Under the pieces are notes generated by a model, which worked only from the letters and a program-made list of their open reading frames with translations, did no database searches and was not told the origin of the DNA. A stretch of 64,000 bases of DNA from Areca catechu. Lineage: Eukaryota > Streptophyta > Magnoliopsida > Arecales > Arecaceae. The first letter of the stretch is position 1. Every line of letters starts with the position of its first letter. The DNA is taken from positions 71,718,748-71,782,747 of the forward strand of contig CM038038.1 of assembly GCA_021397845.1 (NCBI GenBank), given 5' to 3'. This document shows, one piece after another, positions 10,501 to 20,613 of the stretch. The position numbers and the translations under genes are program-made.

Positions 10501-11793
10501 ATGGTCGGATAATTTCCTGCATTTAGATATGTTGCATGCATACTTGTTATCTAGTTATTTTTTTAAAATCCAAGCAAGATCTAAAATTCATGCCTCCTGA
10601 GCGGGTATACTCCAGTACACTATCACGACCCATGGGAATAATGAGCCCCTGGCCGGACGTGAATTTTTAGATTGAAGTTTGGGTAAGCTAATGCACTTGT
10701 TTGATTAGGTTCTGTTTACTAAAAATTTGCATCTGCTTACTGTAATCCATCTGCAGCTCCAAAGGCAAGTCACTAATTTCTTGTTGAAATAATTTTTTTC
10801 TTGTTCCATTTTAAGTCAGTTATCATCATATTAAATTTCATTTTAAAAAAAAAATACAAAAAAAATTAAAATTCGTACTTCAATCTTCTATCCTGCTAAA
10901 ATAGTCTACAGTACATGGTCTGTTGTTTTTATTTTTTCTCTTTATATATAGATCTAAATTTTTTGATTTTTATTTTCCTAGGATCCTCATAATTCATGTT
11001 ATTTTTTAACAATTTTTCAGATTTTATTTCGATTGTTAGAATTTCTAGCATTCGAAATACTCTCTGAGATTCAGTCTGAACTGAAATTCCAGCAAGAACC
11101 AATCTCAGAAATTTTTTTTGAATTTGAAGTTCAAATTTTAAATTTTAAAATTTTGAATTCTGACATTCTAGAATCTGAAACTTGAAGTTTGAAATTTAAA
11201 TTTTAAAATTTAAGTTTGAATTTGTAATTGTTTGAAAACTAATCAAGTCAAATAATTAAGTCAGCTCATAACACAAAAAAATATATATATATTTTTGCAT
11301 TCATTTGAAAACATCTTAAGGGCATCAATATGACATGGGGGCAAGAATTCATCACTTGTCCTTAGCCCAAAACCACAACCCATCATCTCGATCCCAATCC
11401 TTAATTAAAACCAATTAGACCTAATCACCCTAGTGGGTTAGGGACACCAACGAGTCGGGTTCGGATTAGGGTCAAGTTAATTGTGTCCACTAATTGGTGT
11501 GTGCTTACGGGCTTGGTGTCTAGGATTGGTGTATTAGGGCTTGTGGGTTGGTCCGCCTACCTGGCCAATCACAGATTGGTGTCTAAGGTTGGCAGAACAG
11601 GGACCTCCACTCCCCTTCCCACCTACCTGGCCAAGTCATGTAAGTTATTACTAGCTAGTTGGTCCTTTTAATTATATCTCTAATTCGTACTCTAGGTCTA
11701 GAAATCCTTAGCCCGAATTTGAGTCTAATTGTTTGTATGACAACTAGATAAGGAACTCCTTACCACCCTTCACAAGACCAACCAAGTTCATCC
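10501..11793 (+). other. 5' untranslated leader of TE4
   Basis: A 1.3-kb leader without a convincing reading frame. Its second half (11330-11640) matches the TE1 leader in inverse orientation. The middle, about 11110-11225, is AT-rich and built of short inverted repeats of AAATTT, TTTTAAAATTT and TTGAAGTT type that could fold. A short ORF at 11483-11671 has no recognisable product. Confidence 0.65.
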
Positions 11794-13404
11794 ATGGACA
11801 CTAGTATGGAAACCCTTATGAGATCTATGATTGAGCAATTGGAACATTTGGATGCTAGGTTTGATCAGTTCGAGGAAAGGATAGGAACCCTAGAGGAATC
11901 TAGGTTGACCCCAACTGAACCAACTTCACCCAGATTACCTTTAGTTTACCCTAGAGCCCAACGACAGGAACATACACCTGATCCAATTCATAGAAGGCCA
12001 CATCAAGATTATGCTGATCACACTCCAGAGCCATATCCTAGAAGACCTCGCCATGATACTTTTGATCAGGATGATCGGGCCTTAAGGAATATCCGTCTAG
12101 ATGCACCAACCTTTGAGGGAAGCCTAGATCCTAAGGTGTACATAGATTGGGAGGCTGACATGGACCAATATTTTGATTGGTATGATATGTCCGAAGAGAG
12201 AATATTCAAGTTTGCCAAAATCAGACTAGTCCGTCAGGCTAGGTTGTATTGGGGAAATGTCGAATGCATAGCTAGGCAGCGGGGAGACTTACCTATAGCG
12301 ACCTGGAGAGACATGAAGAGAAAGCTTAGAGAGAAATATTTGCATATGTCTTATCAGCAAAGGTTGTTAGATCAGTGGCAGCGATTGACACAAGGAAATA
12401 AGACCGTTTCTGAATACGTTGCTAAATTTGATGAGTTTGTAATGGGATGCAACGTAGTCGAGTCTGAGGCAGCCACTTTATCGAGGTTTAGATCAGAATT
12501 GAATGAAGATAAAAAAGGGAAATTATTTTTGAGAGAAGTCCATGATTTAGAACAGGCATACCAAGTTGCCATGGACTATGAGAGGTTTCAGAGGAGAGCT
12601 TCATTTAGGCGACCAGAGCCCACTAGGTTTAATCCTCCTGTTAGTCAACCTAGTTCAGTCCCTAATACAGCCAATAGACCAAGACCCAGCTCGAATCCAA
12701 CCCCTAGACCCAACCCTGCCATTCCTCCAATTCCTAGAGAAGACAAAGGAAAGAGCCCTGAAGTTCGAGGTGAGAGGGAGCGAGTCTGCTATAAGTGTCG
12801 TAAACCAGGTCATTTCCTGAGCCAATGTCCCTCTAGAGCTTTACATATAGGGGAGGTAGAAGAAGAAGAAGAATCAGAACCCATGGAGAATAATGAAGAG
12901 GAGGTTTATGAAGCAGGGGATTGCTTAGCTGATGAGTATGAAGGAGATGAAGAAAATGTAGACTCATCAGATGTGTTAGGAGTTGTGAGATGTATCATGA
13001 CACAGACCAAAGAGCAGGAAGACTGGCGTAGGACTAGCATCCTACATACATTTGTCAAAATAGGAGAAAAGGTCTGTAAGATCGTGATCAATAGTGGAAG
13101 CTATGTCAACGCCATTTCCACTAGCGCAGCCAAGAGTCTAGGATTATCCACTGAACCACATCCCAATCCATATAAGGTATCCTGGATCAATTCCACTTCT
13201 ATCCCAATCAAGCAGAGATGTCAGGTCCGAATCCAACTTCAGTCCTATCAGGAACGAATTTGGTGTGATGTGCTCCCTATGGGAGTAAGTAGCATCATCC
13301 TAGGTAGGCCATGGCTGTTTGACCATGATGCGATAATTTTTGGTCGATCAAATTCCTGTGCTTTCAATTTTAATGGCAAGAAAATTGTCATTCATCCAAC
13401 CTAG
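11794..13404 (+). CDS. gag-protease polyprotein of TE4 (536 codons)
   Basis: This is the longest open gene in the window. Domains in order: N-terminal coiled coil (about residues 1-35), Pro/Arg-rich linker (50-105), retrotransposon gag core (about 110-260), Pro-rich linker, CCHC zinc knuckle CYKCRKPGHFLSQC (about 332-345), acidic segment, and a pepsin-like retroviral protease. At the protease motif the catalytic Asp is replaced: IVINSGS, with AAT at 13090-13092 where TE2 has GAT, so the protease is probably dead. The frame ends at TAG 13402-13404, where TE2 reads CAG, so the normal polyprotein continued into RT. The start is the first ATG, preceded by a leader without a better candidate. Confidence 0.9.
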   Translation: MDTSMETLMRSMIEQLEHLDARFDQFEERIGTLEESRLTPTEPTSPRLPLVYPRAQRQEHTPDPIHRRPHQDYADHTPEPYPRRPRHDTFDQDDRALRNIRLDAPTFEGSLDPKVYIDWEADMDQYFDWYDMSEERIFKFAKIRLVRQARLYWGNVECIARQRGDLPIATWRDMKRKLREKYLHMSYQQRLLDQWQRLTQGNKTVSEYVAKFDEFVMGCNVVESEAATLSRFRSELNEDKKGKLFLREVHDLEQAYQVAMDYERFQRRASFRRPEPTRFNPPVSQPSSVPNTANRPRPSSNPTPRPNPAIPPIPREDKGKSPEVRGERERVCYKCRKPGHFLSQCPSRALHIGEVEEEEESEPMENNEEEVYEAGDCLADEYEGDEENVDSSDVLGVVRCIMTQTKEQEDWRRTSILHTFVKIGEKVCKIVINSGSYVNAISTSAAKSLGLSTEPHPNPYKVSWINSTSIPIKQRCQVRIQLQSYQERIWCDVLPMGVSSIILGRPWLFDHDAIIFGRSNSCAFNFNGKKIVIHPT

Positions 13405-13916
13405 CCTAAGGACAATACCAAAAGAGGAGCTAGCAGCCTGAAAGAAAAAAGGACTAGATTAAATTTGATAGGTGCAAGAGAATTAGAAAAAGACATTAAT
13501 AAGGGAGCACCTATTTGGATGGTAGTTGCTAAGGAAACTAAGGACCACACCCCTGTAAAATACCCGCAATAGGTGGTCCAATTATTGAAAGAATTTGAAG
13601 ACGTGTTTCCCGAGGACCTACTCGATAGTCTTCCACCTTTAAGGAACATACAACATGCCATAGATTTAGTCCCTGGCATGACTTTACCTAATTTTCCTCA
13701 TTATAGGATGAATCCAACTGAACATCAGGAGTTACAAAGGCAAGTTAGTGAACTTCTTAGAAAGGGGTTTGTTAGAGAAAGTTTAAGCCCATGTGCAGTC
13801 CCTGCCTTGTTAACCCCCAAGAAGGATGGCACCTAGAGGATGTGTGTAGACAGCCGTGCCATCAACAAGATTACTGTCAAATATAGGTTTCCAATCCCAA
13901 GACTTGATGATATGTA
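13405..13916 (+). pseudogene. RT N-terminal fragment of TE4
   Basis: In the gag frame the sequence continues through the protease/RT linker and the start of RT (LLKEFEDVFPEDL, CAVPALLTPKKDGT). Stops at 13570 (TAG, GAG in TE2) and 13834 (TAG, TGG in TE2) break it. Homology to TE2 ends at PRLDD, about 13914, well before the catalytic motif. The rest of pol and the 3' LTR are missing. Confidence 0.88.
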
Positions 13917-14933
13917 GCAAGTCGAGACAATGCATCCGTCCGAGAGTTCTCTGATCGAGGGACATGAATAATCTCTAAATGCTCTAGTGGAGAGGATAAG
14001 ATTTGTACCTTCTCTAGGTACTGCACCATGGTAGGATCTCTGGCTTCGTATTCTCCTTTAACTTGATTCACAACCAATTGGAAGTCCGAAAAAGCCCGGA
14101 GCCATTGAACTCCCAAACTCTTGGCGATCCGAAGTCCGGCAAGTAGAGCTTCGTATTCGGCTTGTTTGTTTGAATCATGGAAGGAGAATCGAAGTGCATA
14201 CTCTATGGTGTGGCCATTGGGTTCAGCCAGTATAAGACCGGCTCCATATCTAGTGGCATTGGAAGCTCCGTCTATATGGATCACCTAAATGAACTTCGTA
14301 TCCTTTGGAATTCCCTCTTCTACTGAAAGTACTTCATCTTCGGACTTCCAGGTGCACTCAGCTAGGAAATCTGAAAGCACCTGGGCCTTCATAGTTATTC
14401 TGGGCTAAAAGTTGATATCGAATTTGCTCAGGTTTATAGCCCACTTGGCTATCCTCCCTGAGGTATCAGGGGATCGGAGAATGGCCTTCAGCGGTTGATC
14501 TCTTAGTACCATGATGGCGTGTGCATGAAAATATGGCCATAGTCGCTTTGTCGCAATCACCAGGGAGTAGACCAGCTTCTGCATCTTCGCATACCTTGTC
14601 TCAGCATCATGTAGAACTTTCCTAATATAGTAGATCGGCTTGTGAGAGCCATCTTCGTCTCTTCGGACAAGGATAGAGCTAATCATATCATCTGAAATGG
14701 AAAGGTATAAGTAAAGCACCTCACCCTCTTGAGGTTTGGAGAGTAGAGGCGGAGTCTCTAAATACTTCTTCAGCTCTTCAAAAGCAATACGACAGTCTTC
14801 AGACCATTCGAAGCTCTTTGACTGCTGAAGCACCTTGAAGAATGGAAGACACTTCTCGGCTGAACGAGAAATGAACCTGCTCAAGGAGGTAATTCTTCCT
14901 GTTAACTGTTGGACTTCTTTCTTGCAGGAGGGG
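13917..14933 (-). pseudogene. RNase H and second (archaeal-type) RNase H of TE5
   Basis: Entering from TE6 at 14933, the minus frame reads KKEVQQLTGRI, LSRFISRSAEKCLPFFK, then the connection and RNase H region (PIYYIRKVLHDAETRYAKMQKL). A stop at about 14405 and another near 14285 interrupt it. The second RNase H follows (IHIDGASNATRYGAGLILA, QAEYEALLAGLRIAKSLGV, FSDFQLVVNQVKGEYEARD, DALSRLAT). Such a duplicated RNase H characterises Tat/Retand elements. The frame breaks off at about 13917. Confidence 0.88.
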
Positions 14934-15686
14934 TGATGGGGACATCAGCCTGCACGAATCTCGGAGCAACACAAATTTTGGAGCAGCAAATAAATTTGAA
15001 AAATAAATTTAGGATTTATCTTTTATTTGAAATTTAAATTAGGATTTTGTTGGTTATGATTGAGATATGGATAGGCTTATCTTATCCTATCTTGTATTTA
15101 AATTTGAGTTATCCCTATCCTGTATTCAAATTCAAATGAGGGTTATGGAGCTTATAAATAACCCCTCATTCCTATTGTAAAAAGGTAGAAGAAATTGAAT
15201 TTTCGGGATTTGGTTTGTCAGTTGGTTTGGCAGTTGTTGTTCAGGGCTATGGCCCATTATGTCTTCACTTGCGGGTGTTGATGTTGTCTTTGTCCTTCGG
15301 GACATCGTAGGGTCGTGATGCCCTAGTTATCCCCCCCATCTTCGTTTTCCTCCATGTTCTTTGAAATCCCCCTCATGGCTCCAGGAGTGACCTGGGTGGC
15401 AGGTAAAATACCCTGGGCTCCGCGTGTAGTGAGATGGGTGGTAGGTGAGATACTCTAGACTGCATGTAGTGAGGTGGGTGGCAGGTATAATGCCCTAGAG
15501 GTGTGAAGTCTCTCTGTGAGAGTGGGTTTCAGGGTTCGTGGTAGTCCATCCTCGTTATCCTCCATCCCTATTTTTTCCTTCATCACCACCATAAAGAAAT
15601 CAGAAAATAGAAAAAAAATAGGATACCCTAATCTTCGGCGACTTCTTAGCTCGCCGACGATCCTATCCCTATCCCGTGCCCCATCA
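14934..15686 (+). repeat. 5' LTR of TE6
   Basis: Starts TGATGGGGACATCAGCC and ends CGTGCCCCATCA. A TATA box (TATAAATA) is at 15153-15160. The sequence matches the 3' LTR along its full length. Confidence 0.93.
15153..15160 (+). promoter_or_regulatory. TATA box of TE6 LTR
   Basis: TATAAATA, 219 bp into the LTR; the same octamer occurs at 17024-17031 in the other LTR. Transcription would start shortly downstream, defining U3/R. Confidence 0.65.
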
Positions 15687-15688
15687 AC

Positions 15689-15702
15689 TAGGTATCAGAG
15701 CC
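15689..15702 (+). promoter_or_regulatory. primer binding site of TE6
   Basis: TAGGTATCAGAGCC follows the LTR after two bases. It differs from the standard initiator tRNA-Met site by one base (A for G at position two). Confidence 0.75.
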
Positions 15703-16804
15703 CAGATGGATTAGGGTACGTTTCTTCTTCTTAACTCTTTTCTGTGTTGACACCCCCTGCTACCATCGCTCGTGAAGACCGTCTCCGTCGCCTGCAGCCG
15801 ATCCAGAAGTTCATGCCCGAACCCCTCCGATCAAGCCTCCCCTCCACCTCCGTCCCGTGATCCCCCTCTCCATCTCTTCTCAGATTCTTCTTTCCCTCTT
15901 CCTCCTCTAACTCTCCTACTTCTTCCTCTTAATCTCTGTCATTCAAAACATCCTGTGAATAATTCTCCCAAGCACACCATTGCCAGTAAACCCTTTTTCG
16001 ATCCCCTATTTTTGTCATAGTCGATCCCACCGAAGGACTCCTCCACTCCCGTCTCCGCCAGCAAGACACCTGATCCGCCAGGCTCCTCCCTTGTCCAATG
16101 TTAATCATCAGAATCGGGCCCCCATGCATCACCATTGTCGCTGCAGCCGAACCCCTCCGTGAAGCCCCTCCCATCGCCTGAGATGCCGTCTATCGTGTAG
16201 GCCCCTTCCACCATCACCAGCCGCCGGAAGCAAGGCTCGCGTCGCCCCAGAGCAGGTGCACCCGTGCCGCCAGCAACGCCCTCGAGCCAACAGCCCCGTG
16301 CAGCCCGCGAAGTCTCAGGCCGGAAGACCATCATCGCATGTTCGCCGCCACACGCTCGTGTCGCAGATTCGCCCGACGCTGGAGTTCCGCCGAAACCCGC
16401 TCGGCTCCCCATCTCCGCCCATGATGCCTCACGGACACTCGCCCGATTCCCTGCTGCCTTGACGCCTGCCGCCCACTGGAGAGGCCGCGCCACCATTCCC
16501 CAGGCTGTCATCCTCGTCCTCAGCCCCGTCACCGACGAAGCTCGCCGGATCTCCACGTCCGGGACCTTCCCTCGTTCTCGCACGATCGTTAAAGCATCGG
16601 GAGAGGCCTCGCACGATCGTGAAGGCATAACCGGCGTTGGCAGCCGACTTCAAGCGTAGGAAAAAAAAACACCAGCCGTGAGAAAAAAAGGAAAAAAAAA
16701 GAAAATCAGTGAAAAAAAAAAAAAATCATTCTACAAGTCATGTGCATCTTAAGCCTGAGCTAGCCTGACTCGACGGAGTCGAGTTTTTCCTAACCTCAGG
16801 GGAA
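15703..16804 (+). other. GC-rich interior of TE6 without retroviral genes
   Basis: From about 15770 to 16660 this interior is markedly GC- and CpG-rich compared with everything around it. Overlapping open frames occur on both strands (plus 16264-16659, 131 codons; minus 16101-16628, 175 codons), which is common in GC-rich DNA and not proof of coding. The content is Pro/Ser/Arg-rich in most frames and I recognise no domain. It could be captured host sequence or a diverged leader. The last 140 bp turn A-rich and contain the tract just before the 3' LTR (CCTAACCTCAGGGGAA). Confidence 0.6.
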
Positions 16805-17557
16805 TGATGGGGACATCAGCCTGCATGAATCTTAGAGCAACACAAATTTCAGAGCAGCAAATAAATTTGAAAAATAAATTTAGGATTTATCTTTTATTTG
16901 AAATTTAAATTAGGATTTTGTTGGTTAGGATTGAGATATGGATAGGCTTATCTTATCCTATCTTGTATTTAAATTTGAGTTATCCCTATCCTGTATTCAA
17001 ATTCAAATGAGGGTTATGGAGCTTATAAATAACCCCTCATTCCTATTGTAAAAAGGTAGAAGAAATTGAATTTTTGGGATTTGGTTTGTCAGTTGGTTTG
17101 GCAGTTGTTGTTCAGGGCTACGGCCCATTATGTCTTCACCTACGGGTGTTGATGTTGTCTTTGTCCTTCGGGACATCGTAGGGCCGTGATGCCCTAGTTA
17201 TCCCCCCCATCTTCGTTTTCCTCCACGTTCTTTGAAATCCCCCTCATGGCTCCAGGAGTGACCTGGGTGGCAGGTGAAATACCCTGGGCTCCACGTGTAG
17301 TGAGATGGGTAGTAGGTGAGATACCCTAGACTGCATGTAGTGAGATGGGTGGTAGGTATAATGCCCTAGAGGTGTGAAGTCTCTCTGTGAGAGTGGGTTT
17401 CAGGGTTCGTGGTAGTCCATCCTCGTTATCCTCCATCTCTATTTTTTCCTTCGTCACCACCATAAAGAAATCAAAAAATAGAAAAAAAATAGGATACCCT
17501 AATCTTCGGCGACTTCTTAGCTCGCCGACGACCCTATCCCTATCCCGTGCCCTATCA
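16805..17557 (+). repeat. 3' LTR of TE6
   Basis: Same length as the 5' LTR, starting TGATGGGGACATCAGCC and ending CGTGCCCTATCA; TATA box at 17024-17031. Confidence 0.93.
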
Positions 17558-18911
17558 AGAAGTGCCTCATATCCTTTAAGGCCTGGATCTTCTCAGGATT
17601 TGCTTCGATCCCTCACTGGGTAAAAAGGAAATCCAAAAATTTGCCCGAAGTGACTCCAAAGATGCACTTCGTCGGATTCAGCTTCATGCGATAGCGTCGC
17701 AGAGCGTTGAATGATTCCTCCAGGTCTTGGATGTGATCTTTTTTGAAGAGGCTTTTGACGATCATGTCATCGACATAGGCCTCCATGTTCCTCCCAGTTG
17801 CTCCTCGAACACTTTGTTGATTAATCTTTGAAATGTCGCTCCGATATTTTTGAGACCAAATGGCATTATCTTGTAGCAGTACAGGCCTTTGTCACATCTT
17901 TTTCTCATCTCGAGGGTCCATTCGGATCTGATTATAGCCAGATAAAGCATCCATGAAGCTCAATAATTGATGACCGGTGGTGGTGTTGACTAGCTGATCA
18001 ATCTTTGGGAGAGGGAAGCTATCCTTTGGGCAAGCCTTATTGAGGTTTGTGTAATCGATGCAGATCCTCCATTTGCCATTAGCTTTTTTCATCATCACTA
18101 CATTAGCCAACCACTCGGGGTAGTGGGCCTCTCGGATGAATCATGCCTTGAGGAGCTTGCTTACCTCCTCGTCTATTGCCTTCTGTCTTTCAAGGGTGAA
18201 GCTTCTCTTCTTTTGCCAGACTGGTTTATACCCAAGGGTAACTTCCAGTCGATGAGTGATTACCTCAGAGGGAATTCTTGGCATGTCTGAGGCTGACCAG
18301 GCAAAGACATCAGCGTTATCCCTGAGGAAGTGGATCAACTCCGTTTTAGTTTTTTCATCAAGCATACTTCCGATCTGTATGACTTTGGTGGGGTTCTTTT
18401 TCGTCAAGGGTACTAGGACAGTTCTTTCCATGGGTTCACTAGAGTCTGCGGTGGGATCCCTTGGATCCAGCTGATCTAGGGTTGCAAAATCATTGGAATG
18501 CTTGTCTTGAATCATCAGGCACTGTCATGCCACTCTCTGGTCTCCTCTAACTTCTCCAACACCATTCCTGGTGGGGAAGCGCACCAGGAGATAATAAGAA
18601 GACACCATGGTTCGAAACTTGTTCAAGGCAGGCCGTCTCAAAATAATGTTATAGGCCGAGGGGGTTCAGACTACCGTGAAGTTGTCGGTAGTGTCTTCTG
18701 TCGTTGTTTAGTGCCAAGAGTTACAGGTAATACTATCTCCCCCTCGACATCAACCTGATTACCCCCGAAGCTAGTAAGTGGAATGGGGGATCTCCATAGT
18801 TGATGTCTAGGCAAACACATCTTAGAGAATGCATCGTAGATCAAGAAATCAGTCGAACTTCCATTATCAACTAGAATTCGTTGTACATCATAGTTGGCCA
18901 TAAGGACCGAG
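17558..18911 (-). pseudogene. protease and reverse transcriptase of TE5
   Basis: Minus strand. The protease fragment (18901-18671) has RILVDNGSSTDFLIYDAF with its catalytic Asp. RT begins at about 18515 (IGSMLDEKTKTELIHFL, DVFAWSASDMPRI), continues with KKANGKWRICIDYTNLNKACPKD and reaches the catalytic segment YVDDMIVKS near 17770, then GIEANPEKIQALKDMRH before TE6. It is broken by several frameshifts and stops, including a TGA where CGA is expected just before GIEANPEK. This enzyme would copy the element RNA. Confidence 0.87.
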
Positions 18912-18956
18912 ATTATAATAGGGTCATCGTGCGGGAGCCGAGCTCCTGCAAGGTCG

Positions 18957-20533
18957 TCATCGGAGAAAAGAATGGCATTGTTGTCCTTGAGTCACTTCGG
19001 GGCATCGTCTTCGTCCCTTCTCCAGTTGGTAGGTCGATGTATCATCCCAACACCTTCGTTGGTGGGCCTTAGCAAGTTGGTTGGGGAACAGTAGCTTCTG
19101 TCCGAGGCCTTGGCGACCAATGTACCACCCCAGATATCCTGTCTTGATAAGATCCTCAATTTCATCTCTCAGTTGGATGCATTTTTTAGTATTGTGGCCA
19201 TGGTCTCGATAGAATCGACAGTATTTGTTCCTGTTCCTTACGGAAGAGGAGGCCTTCATGGGACAGGGCCATTGACGATAGCTTTCTTTTTCTATCTTCA
19301 TGAGGATCTTTTCCCGAGGGAGGTTGAGGGGGGTGTAGGAGTCGAATCTTCCGCCATATGCTCTGGGTCTAGGAGGACTCCTTCGACGGTCGGTATATTT
19401 GTTGTTGTTGGAAGTTTGGGGACCTTGTTTCCTGCTGCTTTTCTTTTTTGAAGGGGGCTTCACTTCGATCAATCGTCGGCTTGCCGCCTGCTCTTCAGTA
19501 TCGGCATATTTCTGAGCCCTTGCGAGCAGCTTAGCATAGCTTTTGGGAAACTTCTTATCCAAGAAAAAGGTGAGCCTGGATGTGTGAAGCCCCTTCTTCA
19601 ACACAGACATGGCCACATGCTCGTTGAGATCGGGGATCTCGAGTATGGCCGCATTAAACTTGGAGATGTAATCTCGCAGGCTTTCTCCTTCATTCTGATG
19701 AAGGAGGAACAACGTGTCCATATTTCGGGGGGTCTTGCGGCAAGTCCTGAAATGCAAGACAAACAATTTCTCTAACTCGAAAAAAAAATCGATGGTACCT
19801 GGGCATATGCTCGAGTACCATATCCGAGTAGCTTTCTTCAGAGTGGCTGGGAATGCGAGGTAGTACATCGCTTCAGAGGCTCCTTGAATCATCATATGAG
19901 CCTTAAAACTGCCCAAATGATCATAAAGATCGGAGGTGCCATCATAAGATTCCATCTTGGGAACCCTGAAGTGCCGAGGAATGACTTCGGCCATGATACG
20001 GTCGGTGTAAGGAGGGCACAGATCACATACTACTGCATCGTTGTGACCCTGCTGATCCCAGATCCTTGCCATCTCCGATTCGATGGCCTTGAACTTTCCA
20101 TTGTAATCAAGGATGGTTTGCTTGGGTACTTCCGCTACAGGAGTAGAATCTTCGAAAGAGGGTGAAGAAGTTTCCCTAGGTCTTTTCCCTTTCTGTAGAG
20201 GATCAGTAGGCCTAGGTATTTCTGAACTTCGGCTTTCAAGAGAGGGCCGAGGACGATGAGAAAGGTGTACGGACCCCTCTCGATGGGCCCTCCTCCTCTG
20301 GGACTGTGAACTATGTCTGGAGGTTGCCGGTGGATTTCCCACCAGAAAAGCTCTATGTTGAAAATCCTGAACTATCGCCGTGAGATTGGTGACTTGGTTT
20401 AGGAGGGCTTTGAACTGTTGTCGTTCCATGACCATGGTGGGAGGTGGAACTTCGGTCTCTACTGGGGGTGCTCCTCCTTGGGATGGAGCATGACTTTGAC
20501 TCTAGAGGCAATCTGAGTTTTCCCTCTTGCCAT
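18957..20533 (-). pseudogene. gag of TE5
   Basis: The main frame (20435-18957) is open for 492 codons. It contains an N-terminal disordered Arg/Ser/Pro-rich region, the gag core (HFRVPKMESYDGTSDLYDHL, AFPATLKKATRIWYSS, DYISKFNAAILEIPDL), a Lys/Arg-rich segment and a modified zinc finger YCRFYRDHGHNTKKC of the Tat type. An upstream ATG at 20531-20533 (MARGKTQIASR) is a more likely original start, one base out of frame with the main ORF because of an indel near 20484. The C-terminus runs into shifted sequence near 19100. Confidence 0.85.
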
Positions 20534-20613
20534 TAGAAAATTTTTGCTTCCCCTTTATCAGGGAGGGGAGCTTAACACATTTGTCGACGTCCCCTCTTCT
20601 TGGCATGCCAATT

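Larger units (their letters stand above)
10485..13916 (+). mobile_element. TE4: second copy of the TE2 gypsy family, 3' truncated
   Basis: TE4 has a primer site, leader, a complete gag-protease frame and the beginning of RT, then stops abruptly at about 13916, where minus-strand TE5 sequence begins. Its 5' LTR is the one that also serves as TE2's 3' LTR. Identity to TE2 is high across gag and RT, so both derive from the same family. Confidence 0.88.
14934..17557 (+). mobile_element. TE6: non-autonomous LTR retrotransposon (no gag/pol), 2.6 kb
   Basis: Two LTRs of 753 bp each (14934-15686 and 16805-17557) flank a 1118-bp interior with a primer site but no gag or pol. I count about 23 differences between the LTRs by hand, roughly 3 %, nearly all transitions. 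The flanks AGGGG (14929-14933) and AGAAG (17558-17562) look like a target duplication changed by two G-to-A changes, and removing TE6 restores a continuous TE5 pol frame across the site. In size it falls between TRIM and LARD elements. It must depend on another element for mobilisation. Confidence 0.9.

Noticed and set aside
10600..11300. Possible gene or regulatory RNA in the AT-rich TE4 leader
   Set aside because: Only short AT inverted repeats are seen, with no reading frame or conserved RNA motif.
16101..16628. 175-codon minus-strand ORF in TE6
   Set aside because: Opposite overlapping ORFs occur on both strands in this GC-rich stretch, no domain is visible and it opposes the element's transcription.
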